Of a stretch of DNA of 64,000 nucleotides, positions 1-8,538 are shown one piece after another (positions within the stretch are counted from its first letter, which is position 1; the number at the start of each line of letters is the position of its first letter). Below the pieces are notes generated by a model. It had not been told where the DNA came from. It saw only the letters and a program-made list of their open reading frames with translations, and did not search any database. Location of the stretch: positions 1-64,000 of the forward strand of contig NZ_JAGSPN010000003.1 of the NCBI RefSeq assembly GCF_018139685.1. The letters run 5' to 3'. The stretch comes from Cognatundibacterium luofuense (lineage in GTDB: Bacteria > Pseudomonadota > Gammaproteobacteria > Burkholderiales > Burkholderiaceae_D). The position numbers and the translations under genes are program-made.

Positions 1-94
1 GCGGGGGTTTTGCTTTGTGCGGTCGGAAAGCGGGAAAAGAACAAGAACTAAGCAAAGACCAGGTCAAAAACAAAAAGACAAAGACAAAGACAAA

Positions 95-120
95 ACAAAC
101 CCGGCTGCCGCCGGGTTTGT
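95..120 (+). terminator. Possible intrinsic terminator hairpin
   Basis: An 8-bp perfect stem (AAACCCGG / CCGGGTTT) with a short loop follows a purine-rich stretch built of AAAGAC units. The T-run after the stem is weak, so termination activity is uncertain. It would serve a gene that lies upstream of the window on the plus strand. Confidence 0.4.
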
Positions 121-145
121 GCTTTGCAGATCAGAAAACAGGCAA

Positions 146-228
146 AATGCGGTGTTCAGCACACCAGCTCCCCGCTCCACGGCAGAAATTCTGGCTCTCC
201 GAAAACAGCCAATGCAGATATCTGCACA
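146..228 (+). repeat. Dispersed intergenic repeat, copy 1
   Basis: A diverged copy of the approximately 85-nt family: arm ATGCGGTGTTCAGCACA, core GGCAGAAATTCTGGCTCT, closing arm ATGCAGATATCTGCACA. The short reading frames crossing it are not convincing genes. Confidence 0.75.
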
Positions 229-528
229 AAAAAATCTCTAAAATTGTATCGTCAGATCATCTGAATCAGGCAATGAGCACTGATCCCCTGCTAAAGTGAA
301 TTTCGCCGTAAAAGTAAGCCATGGCAACTTCTTCGGTAACGGTAGTTGATCCTCGATATCCCTATATCACAGAATTTGGTTTTACATTGTAGTAGGAGGC
401 TACGCTGATGCCGTTTTACCAACATAGGTAAAAGTGAATTTTTACACGAATTTTGACGACTGGAACCTAATCTCTAAAAATTTCCCTGCGAAATCATCGG
501 CATACTGAAGTTTTTACGGGAGGTCATT
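229..528. other. Non-coding left flank of the IS110 remnant
   Basis: No convincing reading frame. The part just upstream of the transposase start may be the left end of the IS110 element; in well-studied IS110 members the non-coding end next to the recombinase gene encodes the bridge RNA. A small stem GTAAAA..TTTTAC lies near 428-445. A good SD, GGGAGG, precedes the transposase ATG. Confidence 0.4.
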
Positions 529-760
529 ATGAGCACACAAGCGATTCACATTATTGGCATTGATCTTGGCAAGAACTGGTTTCACTTGGTTGGCATGGAT
601 GAGAAAGGCAAGCCGCTGTTACGTAAGAAACTTAATCGCACTCAACTTGCCGAATTTGCGACAACGGCATCAACGTGCATCGTTGCTATGGAATCCTGTC
701 CTGGCTCGCAATATTGGGGTCGCAAATTTCAGAATGCAGGCCATACTGTTCGCGTGATTC
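529..760 (+). pseudogene. IS110-family transposase, N-terminal fragment
   Basis: The first 77 or so residues of an IS110-type (DEDD) recombinase. The N-terminus reads IIGIDLGKNWFHLVGMD, the RuvC-like strand that carries the first catalytic Asp, and the later GHTVRVI is also typical of the family. Full-length members have about 330-400 residues, so more than three quarters is gone. The frame stops exactly where sequence matching the left terminus of the IS3-type element at 48367 begins, so the IS110 copy was broken by an IS3 insertion. Not functional as it stands. Confidence 0.85.
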
Positions 761-930
761 GGTAATCATCCCGAAAATTACCGGGCGATAAAAATCGGAA
801 TTTTCTCGTACGATCAACGCATGAAATTCTTGATGAAAACTTGAAATTCAGCGACAGCCGGATATCGCCTATCTTAAAGTCGACAGAAGCAGGTGCACTT
901 GTGCCTGAGCTGGCATTCCACGTGGGGAAA
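761..930 (+). pseudogene. Decayed left end of an IS3-family element (orfA remnant)
   Basis: Starts with GGTAATCATCCCGAAAATTA, identical to the left terminus of the intact element at 48367. It then follows that element through the promoter region and the first 40 or so codons of orfA, with many substitutions and small indels that destroy the frame. Similarity fades near 930 and no right end was found nearby. This is an old relative of the intact IS3 copy in the same window. Confidence 0.8.
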
Positions 931-1000
931 CACATCCCGTCACCTCGCGGTCGCACGCATGACTATGAATCAAATGAGTTTTAAGCGCCGGAATTGCCTC

Positions 1001-1084
1001 AAATGCTGTGTTCTGCATAGCCATCCGGTGATCGTCGGCAGAAAGTCTGGCTCTTAGAAAATGCCAGATGATGATAACTGCACA
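1001..1084 (+). repeat. Dispersed intergenic repeat, copy 2
   Basis: A family member with core ATCGTCGGCAGAAAGTCTGG between arms ATGCTGTGTTCTGCATA and ATGATGATAACTGCACA. Confidence 0.85.
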
Positions 1085-1149
1085 GTAACTTCCTGCATTT
1101 TGGTCGGCGCCGATTACCGCAAGATTGGGGAAACACAGGAAACTTCGCC

Positions 1150-1173
1150 AAAAAAAGCCGGCTGTGCGCCGGC
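1150..1173 (-). terminator. Intrinsic terminator of the AhpD-like gene
   Basis: Read on the minus strand: stem GCCGGC GCACA GCCGGC followed by seven T residues, about 60 nt beyond the stop codon of the minus-strand gene at 1236. This is a classical rho-independent layout. Confidence 0.85.
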
Positions 1174-1235
1174 ATTTTATGCGCTAGCCGTTTGCAGACA
1201 GATGCCCTGCAAACGGAGCTGTTCAGTACGGCTGA

Positions 1236-1775
1236 TCAGCTGCGGAATGCCACGGCCGGGAAGTCCAGTGGCGTGTTGAAGGCGACGTTGACATAGTTAG
1301 TGAAGATATTGAGTGCGACATGTGCCAGTACTTCGACCACTTCCTGTTCGCTGTAACCGGCGTCACGGATTGCATTGATATCTGTATCGCTGACGGCTGC
1401 GCGCTGACGTACCAGTTTGACGGCGAATTGCAATGCTGCTGCAGTTTTAGGGTCGTCGGATAATCCCAGTTGTGCTTTGGCCATTGCTTCAGCGCTGACA
1501 CCTGCATTTTTTCCGAGCAGGGTATGGGCAGCAAGACAGTAGTCGCATCGATTTGCTTCGGCCACCGCAACAGCAATCTGCTCGCTCAGTGCTGCGGGCA
1601 AAACGCCATTTCCTAACGCACCAAAACTACCCCACATACTGGCAAGTGCGGCAGGGGAATTGGCAACGGCGCGGAACATATTTGGTACAGCGCCGAATGC
1701 GCCATGTATTTGTTGCAGCAGCGCGGAACGGTCGGCGCTTGTTTCGTGCGGATTAATCAGAGAAATTCGTGTCAT
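1236..1775 (-). CDS. Carboxymuconolactone decarboxylase / AhpD-like alkylhydroperoxidase family protein
   Basis: 179 residues of the all-helical AhpD-like fold. The motif NRCDYCLAAHT gives the CxxC pair C77/C80 and H84 expected of peroxidase-active members, which reduce organic peroxides via the Cys pair. PNMFRA and the overall length match peroxidase-related small proteins rather than true carboxymuconolactone decarboxylases. SD AAAGGAAA precedes the ATG. It is divergent from an AraC-type regulator, which probably controls it, and is followed by its own terminator. The physiological substrate cannot be read from the sequence. Confidence 0.88.
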   Translation of the reverse strand: MTRISLINPHETSADRSALLQQIHGAFGAVPNMFRAVANSPAALASMWGSFGALGNGVLPAALSEQIAVAVAEANRCDYCLAAHTLLGKNAGVSAEAMAKAQLGLSDDPKTAAALQFAVKLVRQRAAVSDTDINAIRDAGYSEQEVVEVLAHVALNIFTNYVNVAFNTPLDFPAVAFRS

Positions 1776-1948
1776 GTTAAGTTTCCTTTCAGGATATCAG
1801 TCAGGGAATACGGAACCACAATCTGAAGAAAGAGTTCCGGTAGCGTCGCTGTGAATTTCTGCAGAGCAGCGCCGACAGACAAAGTATTGCAGTTCGTTCA
1901 GGACGAATGGATTAAAATAGTCTTTATTACTTATCTAATCGTCCAAAA

Positions 1949-2824
1949 ATGCCTGATCATGACTTTTCTCCGGATCGCCTTGGCGAGTTGCTGGACCAGT
2001 TCCGGATTCGCGCACGCTTGTTCCATGCAGGATCTCTGTGCGGACATCAGCATTTCGCCGCCGAGCCGGGGCGGGCATTTATGCATGTATTGCGGCACGG
2101 TGAATTAGAAGTTCAGCATCCCGGTGTGGATGGAAAGCTCACACAAGTACGCTTACAGGAACCAAGTTTGCTGTTTTATGCGAGACCGGTTGCCCATAGC
2201 TTCATTCATGCGCCGGAAGAAAGTGCCGACTTTGTTTGCGCCACACTGGAATTCGATGGTGGTGATGAAAACCCTTTGGTTCAGGCCTTACCGCCGGTGT
2301 TAATTCTTCCCTTAGCCCAGTGTCGCGGTCTGGAAAAGACACTGGAATTATTGTTCGCAGAAACCGAAGCCGTCGCTTGCGGATCAGCGTTGCTCGCGGG
2401 GCGTTTGTTTGAGGTATTGCTGGTGCAATTGTTGCGCTGGCTGCTGCAGTATCCGCAACAAGCTGGCATTCAGCGCGGTATGCTGGCCGGACTGGCAGAT
2501 CCGCGGCTGGCAAAAGTCATTCTGGCGATGCACCGTGATCCTGCAGCAGACTGGACTCTTGAGCGCATGGCGGGCACGGCAGCGATGTCACGCAGCGCCT
2601 TTGCTGCCAGTTTTAAGACGATAACCGGTAGTACGCCGGCGGCATATCTGAGTGACTGGCGGCTGACACGTGCAATCAGCCTGATGCGTAGCGGCAAGCC
2701 GCTGGCGGTTGTTGCCGCCGCGTGCGGATTTGCCGGTCAGAGCAGTCTGAACAAGGCATTTCGTCTGCGTTACGGATGCGCGCCCGGCGCATGGCTCAGG
2801 CAACAACGTGAGCAGAAAACATGA
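1949..2824 (+). CDS. AraC-family transcriptional regulator
   Basis: 291 residues. The N-terminal part (about 1-160, containing RLFHAGSLCG and FMHVLRHGELEV) looks like the cupin-type sensor of AraC_binding_2/cupin_6 regulators. The C-terminal part (about 190-288) holds two helix-turn-helix units, ending in VAAACGFAGQSSLNKAFR and the family signature around YGCAPGAWLR. It is divergent from the AhpD-like gene with 173 bp between them, a common arrangement for a regulator and its target. No strong SD precedes the chosen ATG, so the start could be slightly different. Confidence 0.88.
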   Translation: MPDHDFSPDRLGELLDQFRIRARLFHAGSLCGHQHFAAEPGRAFMHVLRHGELEVQHPGVDGKLTQVRLQEPSLLFYARPVAHSFIHAPEESADFVCATLEFDGGDENPLVQALPPVLILPLAQCRGLEKTLELLFAETEAVACGSALLAGRLFEVLLVQLLRWLLQYPQQAGIQRGMLAGLADPRLAKVILAMHRDPAADWTLERMAGTAAMSRSAFAASFKTITGSTPAAYLSDWRLTRAISLMRSGKPLAVVAAACGFAGQSSLNKAFRLRYGCAPGAWLRQQREQKT

Positions 2825-2988
2825 GTTCGCTGGTTCAGTACAGATGCATTGCCATGAAATTCGCATAGTTTGCTTGAAATCAATCGTTCGCTACGGGAAT
2901 TCAAAATGTCTGACATTCATGTCGGACATCTTCGATTATGATGAATTCAAATACACAGGCAGCAACTGTTTAACCAAAGGAGCAACCC

Positions 2989-3342
2989 ATGGATTTAGAG
3001 CAAGCTATTGCAAAACATGCAGAGTGGAAAGTGAAGTTTCGTAAGGCAATTTCAGCAAAAGAACAGCTGGATGCAGATACCATCGGCAAAGATCATTGTT
3101 GTGATCTCGGTAAATGGTTGTACGCTGAATCCAAATCCAGAATCGGTGGACTGACCAGTTACCGCGACTGTGTATCTCGTCACGCCACCTTTCATACCGA
3201 AGCCGGAAAGATTGCAAAACTGATTAATAAAGGTTCCTATCAGGAGGCTGAAAAAGCCCTTGACGCGGGTACGCCATACGCCAGCGCTTCCAGTGCGGTC
3301 AGCCTGGCCATCAGTAAGCTCAAAAAAGAAGCCGGCACCTGA
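2989..3342 (+). CDS. Stand-alone CZB (chemoreceptor zinc-binding) domain protein
   Basis: 117 residues, essentially one CZB domain without a receptor module. The expected 3His/1Cys zinc site is visible: H10, C37 or C38 in KDHCCDLGKWLY, and H65 and H69 in RHATFHTEAGKIA. In other bacteria CZB domains sense zinc or hypochlorous acid and sit on chemoreceptors or diguanylate cyclases. A free one could be an adaptor, but its partner here is unknown. The SD AAAGGAG is strong and a bidirectional terminator follows. Confidence 0.9.
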   Translation: MDLEQAIAKHAEWKVKFRKAISAKEQLDADTIGKDHCCDLGKWLYAESKSRIGGLTSYRDCVSRHATFHTEAGKIAKLINKGSYQEAEKALDAGTPYASASSAVSLAISKLKKEAGT

Positions 3343-3410
3343 ATATACAGGACGGTGACATTCAGGACTGGCTGATGACGGTAACAAGAAAATAAGCCGT
3401 TTTGCAGTGA

Positions 3411-3447
3411 AAAAAGGAGCGATGTTATGGCATCGCTCCTTTTTTTG
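3411..3447. terminator. Bidirectional terminator
   Basis: Stem AGGAGCGATG / CATCGCTCCT with A-run before and T-run after, between the convergent CZB gene and the lectin/pore-former gene. It can serve both strands. Confidence 0.9.
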
Positions 3448-3460
3448 CGGATTCAGCGTA

Positions 3461-4831
3461 TCAGTTATAAACCGCTGTCAGGTTCACCACCTGCACGCCT
3501 TTTAACACGCCCTTCAGATTGGTGACACGTTCCGGCTGGGACTGATTCTGATAATAGACCAGCGCCGTCGCAGTCCACGGCACATCGTATTTATCCTGTT
3601 GTGCCACGCACGATGCAGTGATCGTGCTGTTGCCCGGTACTGTTGCGGAAAAAGTGAAGGCCGAGGTGTTGGTGACGCTTTGTGTCGACTGGGTCGCATA
3701 AGTCACACCCAGTTTGTAGCCGACGGTCAGTTCGCTTTTTTCAACGATAAAATTTGCACTCGTTTTAAAGGCAACCGATGCTTCATTGGTAATGCTGATA
3801 TTGGTGGAGTCGGTATTGGTGTAAGAAATTGTCTGCGTCGTGGAAACCGTTTGCGGCTGGCTCTGATTGTTCGTCATTTTGATCGTTGCCAGTACGGTCG
3901 GTGTGGACGGCTGAACAAAGAAATTCTGTGTATCGAATTCCATCGACAGAATTTCGATGCGGGACGGAATCGCTTTGGCGAAGTAAACACCGGCTGCATC
4001 GATTTCAGCGCCGGAGCGGCCGAAGAACGATGCAATGACGCCATCAGCAGATTTCAGGCTGAACGGTGAGCCGCCACCGCCACCGTAAGCGATGGATTTA
4101 CGACCAGTATTCAGGGTGAACTGAATCTGATCCAGACGTCCGCCGGAGCGGCCCGACACTTCTGTGATGAACTCATCGTCATTCAGTATAAATGCCGGAT
4201 GATCGTCACCGCCATTGCCACCATGACTGTAGGTCACCGGTGAGCCTTGCGGACCCGCATATGTCACTTCCAGACGGTCAACTCGTGCGCCGGAGCGGAC
4301 TTTTACTTGTTTGATTTTGCCCAGCAGATAACCGCTGACGGCCAGATCATCAAACACAGAGCCACCGTCGCCGCCCTGCAATGTGCTGCGGGTGTAGGTG
4401 CCCGGTGTTACCGGCGGTTTCGTACCGTAGGCAAAACCAATCGCATCAATGCGCGCACCGCTGCGACCGAAGAAATATTGCAGCACATCGCTGCCGAAAC
4501 TGACGGAATGCGGGCTGCCGCCATTGCCACCGTAAGGGCCGTAGGTCACACCTTTGCTGGAGTGCAGTGTGATCTGATCCAGACGTGCACCGGAGCGCAG
4601 GTCAACGGAGGTGATGAATTCATCATCGCGCAGGGAAATAGTGGTCAGTGTGCCGCCGGTTCCGCCGTGGCTCAGATACTGGCCGTTTGCATAAGTGGTT
4701 GCAATTGCATCGACTTCCGCACCGTGGCGGATATGGATTTGAGTAATGCGTCCCCAGCTGGCGACGTCATGAGTATCTGTAAATTCGCTGCCGCCGTGAC
4801 CACCAAAAACATCCGTATTCTTCGTTGTCAT
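3461..4831 (-). CDS. Jacalin-lectin / aerolysin-like pore-forming protein
   Basis: 456 residues with no signal peptide. Residues about 8-136 and 152-286 are two jacalin-type beta-prism lectin domains. They show GG-rich loops (FGGHGGSEF, YGPYGGNGGS, LQGGDGGSVF, AYGGGGGSPF) and six copies of the strand motif R-S/H-G-A/G-x-L/I/V-D. Residues about 290-456 are Ser/Thr/Gln-rich amphipathic beta strands of the aerolysin/ETX/Mtx2 type. The order lectin then aerolysin module resembles animal proteins such as zebrafish Dln1/Aep1 and natterins. Likely role: sugar-guided membrane pore formation. It is a single-gene unit with a terminator at its 3' end. The aerolysin assignment rests on composition and architecture, not alignment. 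Confidence 0.78.
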   Translation of the reverse strand: MTTKNTDVFGGHGGSEFTDTHDVASWGRITQIHIRHGAEVDAIATTYANGQYLSHGGTGGTLTTISLRDDEFITSVDLRSGARLDQITLHSSKGVTYGPYGGNGGSPHSVSFGSDVLQYFFGRSGARIDAIGFAYGTKPPVTPGTYTRSTLQGGDGGSVFDDLAVSGYLLGKIKQVKVRSGARVDRLEVTYAGPQGSPVTYSHGGNGGDDHPAFILNDDEFITEVSGRSGGRLDQIQFTLNTGRKSIAYGGGGGSPFSLKSADGVIASFFGRSGAEIDAAGVYFAKAIPSRIEILSMEFDTQNFFVQPSTPTVLATIKMTNNQSQPQTVSTTQTISYTNTDSTNISITNEASVAFKTSANFIVEKSELTVGYKLGVTYATQSTQSVTNTSAFTFSATVPGNSTITASCVAQQDKYDVPWTATALVYYQNQSQPERVTNLKGVLKGVQVVNLTAVYN

Positions 4832-5214
4832 TTCATATTCCTCAGAGCAGTATCAGTAATCGGATAACTCCGGAGCGGAGTCGTATGCGAAAAGAATGCC
4901 CGGACCAGCGGCCCGGTCTGCCATGCCTCAACTCATGGCGAAGGCATAGTAGTTTATGAATTTTACTAATTCAATATAATTTGAGTTCGAAAAGAAAAAT
5001 AATTTTTATTTACATATGATATAAAAAATTTTATCTGTAAATAGCATGTAAAGAAGGCCGCTTGAATGTCCGGTACTGCTGATGTCGTCCGGAATCATGT
5101 AAGCGCATACAGTTTTCTTGTTAGCGGGAGAGAAGAGGAAGGCAGCACAATGTTCCCATGTGCGACATGCGAAAACCGAAGAAAACGGAAGAAGAGGGGA
5201 AATGAGGGTGAAAA
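4832..5214. other. AT-rich upstream region of the lectin/pore-former gene
   Basis: Strikingly AT-rich between about 4945 and 5045, unlike its surroundings, which fits a promoter or silencer-binding region for the minus-strand gene. No supported gene. Another gene-free stretch without clear signals lies at 5301-5539, beyond the repeat copy. Confidence 0.4.
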
Positions 5215-5300
5215 CTATGCAAGGATCGCCATTCATTAAAACCGGAACCCCGGACTTTATGCCGACGACAGCCAGATCCCTGTGCAGAACACCGCATTTG
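5215..5300 (-). repeat. Dispersed intergenic repeat, copy 3 (inverted)
   Basis: Reverse-strand member with CCGGACTTTATGCCGACGAC as core and TGTGCAGAACACCGCATT as arm. It is followed on the plus strand by a T-rich run. Confidence 0.85.
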
Positions 5301-5539
5301 GCGTGTTTTTTGCGTTTTTTATAGTTACCCGTTGTTGGTACGCTGACAACGACAGGCACTGGCGTTTGCCAGGCTTGCCGGAGGAAAGCTGATTTCGGAG
5401 GGATGAAACGAAAGGGGAAGGGATGCGGTGGGGATGAGGAAATATTCAGGCTATCGGCTGCAGTCAGACAGGCAGATAGCCAGACAGCAGCAACCGGATG
5501 CTTGCGTGCCGGACTGCTATCCGGCGACGCGATGCAGGC

Positions 5540-7084
5540 TTATCGGAAAACGGAAAGGGCATCGACCAGATAGCGCATCTGCGCATCCAGACTGGCAGCA
5601 GCGGCTGCGCTTTGCTCCACCAGTGCAGCGTTTTTCTGGGTAACGTCATCCATCTGGATCACCGCATCATTGACTGCGCCGATACCATCACTTTGCTCCC
5701 GTGTCGCGGTACTGAGCTGGGCGATCAGTGCGGAGATTTCTTTTGTCTGACGGATCATTTCCCGTATCGTATCGCCTGCCTCGGAGACCAGTCTGGTGCC
5801 GTCATCCACGGTGCTGACAGTATTTGAAATTAACTCTTTGATTTCCTTGGCAGCACCTGCACTGCGTTGTGCCAGCGCACGGACTTCCGATGCGACGACT
5901 GCGAATCCTCGTCCCTGCTCACCGGCGCGGGCGGCTTCAACTGCGGCGTTCAGCGCCAGAATATTGGTTTGAAACGCAATTCCATCGATGACGCTGATGA
6001 TGTCGACGATTTTTTCAGATTGCGTTGAAATTGTTCCCATCGTGGCGATGACTTTTTCCATCGACTGACCGCCATTGGTCGCTGCGTTAATAGCGGTGGA
6101 TGAAAGGCCGGTGGCATGGCGGGTTGTTTCGGCATTGCTCTGAATGGTGGCGGTCATCTGCTCCATCGATGACGCGGTCTGTTCCAGACTGGTTGCTGCC
6201 TGTTCTGTGCGGTTGCTGAGGTCCATATTGCCCAGCGCAATTTCATTGACTGCTTCACGGGCAGATTCGGCCTGAGAATTCACGTCATCCACCAGCCAGC
6301 GGAACATCAGCCCAAGCTGGCTGACGGTGCGCATTGTGATGCCCAGTTCATCGACCCGGTTAATATGAACGGCGCTCCGGTTGTTACCGGTGGCTACATC
6401 CAGTGCCAGCCGGTGAATTTTTTCAACCGGTGTGGCGATTTGCGCTTCCAGTGCGGCCGACAAGCCAGCGGCCAGCAGGCTGATCACTGCGATGAAGCCC
6501 GCCTGTGCCGTGTTAAAACCGTAAAATCCCAGCGAAGTCAGTACCATCAGCACCCATCCGGCAGCGATATTCAGGCGCAGGCGAGTCCGTAATTTGACAG
6601 TACGGAATGCGGACAGCCAGGCTTTCGCTCCGGTTCTGACCAGAATGCCTTTGTGCAGGCGAAAGCCGGTATCTTTGCCGCTGCGCATGTCCGCATAGAG
6701 TTTTTCGGCCTGCTGTACTTCTTTATCGCCGGGTTTGGTTCTGACCGACATATAGCCCTGATGCACGCCATTGCGGATCACAGGCACTGCGTTCGCGCGC
6801 ACCCAGTAGTAATCGCCGTTTTTACGCCGGTTCTTTACCAGCGCTGTCCAGGGTTCACCTTGCTGTAAGGTTGCCCACATATCGGCGAATGCGGCAGGTG
6901 GCATATCCGGATGGCGCACCAGATTATGGGGCTGACCCCGCAGTTCTTCGAGTGTGAAACCGCTGGCGGCAACAAAGTCGGTGTTGGCATAGCGGATAAT
7001 GCCTTTAGTGTCGGTGGTGGACATCAGCGTGGCTGCTTCAGACAAGTGATATGCCTGATTGGTAACTGGCTGGTTGATGCGCAT
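5540..7084 (-). CDS. Aer-like PAS-domain chemoreceptor
   Basis: 514 residues from the ATG preceded by SD AGGGGA; an in-frame start 34 codons upstream is unlikely. The N-terminal PAS domain (about 15-120) contains VRHPDMP, matching the FAD-binding R-H-P-D region of the aerotaxis sensor Aer. A hydrophobic segment around 175-215 anchors the protein without a periplasmic domain. The cytoplasmic signalling hairpin has [20 protein letters not shown] and [19 protein letters not shown], which bind CheA/CheW. No C-terminal CheR/CheB tether pentapeptide. Likely senses redox or oxygen through FAD. Confidence 0.92.
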   Translation of the reverse strand: MRINQPVTNQAYHLSEAATLMSTTDTKGIIRYANTDFVAASGFTLEELRGQPHNLVRHPDMPPAAFADMWATLQQGEPWTALVKNRRKNGDYYWVRANAVPVIRNGVHQGYMSVRTKPGDKEVQQAEKLYADMRSGKDTGFRLHKGILVRTGAKAWLSAFRTVKLRTRLRLNIAAGWVLMVLTSLGFYGFNTAQAGFIAVISLLAAGLSAALEAQIATPVEKIHRLALDVATGNNRSAVHINRVDELGITMRTVSQLGLMFRWLVDDVNSQAESAREAVNEIALGNMDLSNRTEQAATSLEQTASSMEQMTATIQSNAETTRHATGLSSTAINAATNGGQSMEKVIATMGTISTQSEKIVDIISVIDGIAFQTNILALNAAVEAARAGEQGRGFAVVASEVRALAQRSAGAAKEIKELISNTVSTVDDGTRLVSEAGDTIREMIRQTKEISALIAQLSTATREQSDGIGAVNDAVIQMDDVTQKNAALVEQSAAAAASLDAQMRYLVDALSVFR

Positions 7085-7482
7085 GGTGTTTCCCCTGTTA
7101 GTACAGCTGTGATACGTGGCAGGAACAACAAATACGTGTGCAATCGAAAAGCATGACCGCCGGTGTTGCTGCAAATGTGGCAGCAAGTACAGCGGACAAC
7201 CGGCTCAGAAACCTGATCTGCATCGCAGCAAGTCAGAAATAGCCGGAAAAACTGAAAATTATTAATATTAAAATTATTTGCTTCCTTACTTACGCCGGAC
7301 TGACGAGGCGCAGACGATATGTAACGTATTGCAACGCCTCGCATTACGTCGCATCGCTTCAGCCAGAACTTCGACAGTCGCCGTGAACGGCTGGTCATAT
7401 TTTCAGCCTAGTACAAGGGAAAAAATCAGAAAGGTCTTTAGTGAGCGGAATTGACGCTGGTTAAAAATGTGACAGGCAGGCC
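7085..7482. other. Gene-free stretch upstream of the Aer-like gene
   Basis: AT-rich patch at 7255-7285 (TTATTAATATTAAAATTATT), a plausible promoter region for the minus-strand receptor. Nothing else supported. Confidence 0.35.
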
Positions 7483-7565
7483 GTGCAGAAATCGTCATCC
7501 GGCATTTCCGGAGCGCCGCAGAATTCGCCGACGACCGCCGGATGCCTGTGCTGAATGCCGCATTC
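7483..7565 (-). repeat. Dispersed intergenic repeat, copy 4 (inverted)
   Basis: A diverged reverse-strand member with core GCCGACGACCGCCGGAT and arm TGTGCTGAATGCCGCATT, just downstream of the DUF2063 gene. Confidence 0.75.
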
Positions 7566-7650
7566 AGCCCATTTTCAGCGGGTTCCGGGGCGTTTTTAAG
7601 GAATGTTGCTGGTGTTATGTGAACCGGCTAACGGGGGCAAGCATTCACCG

Positions 7651-8538
7651 TTATGCCACCCGTGGCATGATCAGCGCCTGCGCTGCTGCGGTTGCACTCC
7701 ACACGGCGATTTCCGCTTCCAGCTCCGCTGCAGAATGTTGCTCAGACAAATCCTGCAAGCTTAATTCCTGACCCTTATTTGCTGATAATGCTTGCAGATA
7801 CAGATATTGCCAGCGCTCCAGTTCAAGCACCTGTACGCGGTAATGCTGACGTGTCAGCGCGATGCAGCTTGGTTCCGGTGCAGGTAAGGGAGGACAAGGA
7901 ATCGCATCCGGATCAGACAATTGCATTTGTCTGGCAGCGATCCAGTAAGCACGTAAGGGGAACGGGGATTCCATCAGTTGCAGGCAGGGCGTGACTTCCC
8001 AGTCTTCAGGGCGGCGCAACAGGCCGGACAATGCGCCGAACGGCGTAATGTCTGGTTCAAAGCCAGCGGCTGATGCCGCAGTCTCGTTGATCAGACCGGC
8101 GGCGGTCTGACTGGACGGTTCCAGCCCCGGCGCACGCATCACGCGGTGCAAACCACGCTCCAGTCTGGCCAGCGCCACCGGAAAGGCCAGCGCGGGATCG
8201 GGTTGCGGCGCATTCTGCGGTTGCGTACGCTGCAAAAAATCTGCAAATCCTTCGCCGAAATCGTACAGAGACGGAGAACGGGAAGGGGATTGGCGGATAT
8301 AGCGGCCGCAGAAGAAAGAAAAAAGCTCCGGCCCCATCAGCGCTGCTGTCAGCGGGTAATCGGCTTCCAGACATTCCTGCAAACGCAGCACATAAGCCCG
8401 CGAGTAAATGCTCAGCCGTTCGACTTCCTCACCCTCCGGCAAAATCAGCTGTTGCGGCGCAAATTCCTGCAGCGGCAGGCCGGAACCCAGTGCGTGCAGA
8501 AACCAGCTTTGCAGTACGGCTAAGGGAGGCTGGTGCAT
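7651..8538 (-). CDS. DUF2063 partner protein of a DUF692 enzyme (BufC/MbnC-like)
   Basis: 295 residues. The N-terminal DUF2063 domain (about 1-100) has IYSRAYVLRLQECLEADYP, followed by a variable C-terminal half. In methanobactin and bufferin systems this protein forms a complex with the DUF692 multinuclear iron enzyme and delivers the peptide substrate. Here its start overlaps the end of the DUF692 gene by 19 nt, so the two are probably translated together; SD CGGAGAAA is present. Last gene of a three-gene operon. Confidence 0.88.
   Translation of the reverse strand: MHQPPLAVLQSWFLHALGSGLPLQEFAPQQLILPEGEEVERLSIYSRAYVLRLQECLEADYPLTAALMGPELFSFFCGRYIRQSPSRSPSLYDFGEGFADFLQRTQPQNAPQPDPALAFPVALARLERGLHRVMRAPGLEPSSQTAAGLINETAASAAGFEPDITPFGALSGLLRRPEDWEVTPCLQLMESPFPLRAYWIAARQMQLSDPDAIPCPPLPAPEPSCIALTRQHYRVQVLELERWQYLYLQALSANKGQELSLQDLSEQHSAAELEAEIAVWSATAAAQALIMPRVA

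Noticed and set aside
15-299. 94-residue frame at the left edge
   Set aside because: It runs through AAAGAC low-complexity sequence, a hairpin and repeat copy 1; no SD and no family likeness.
4247-4867. Plus-strand frames antisense to the lectin/pore-former gene
   Set aside because: The minus-strand protein has clear repeated domains; the opposite frames are Cys/Ala-rich shadows.
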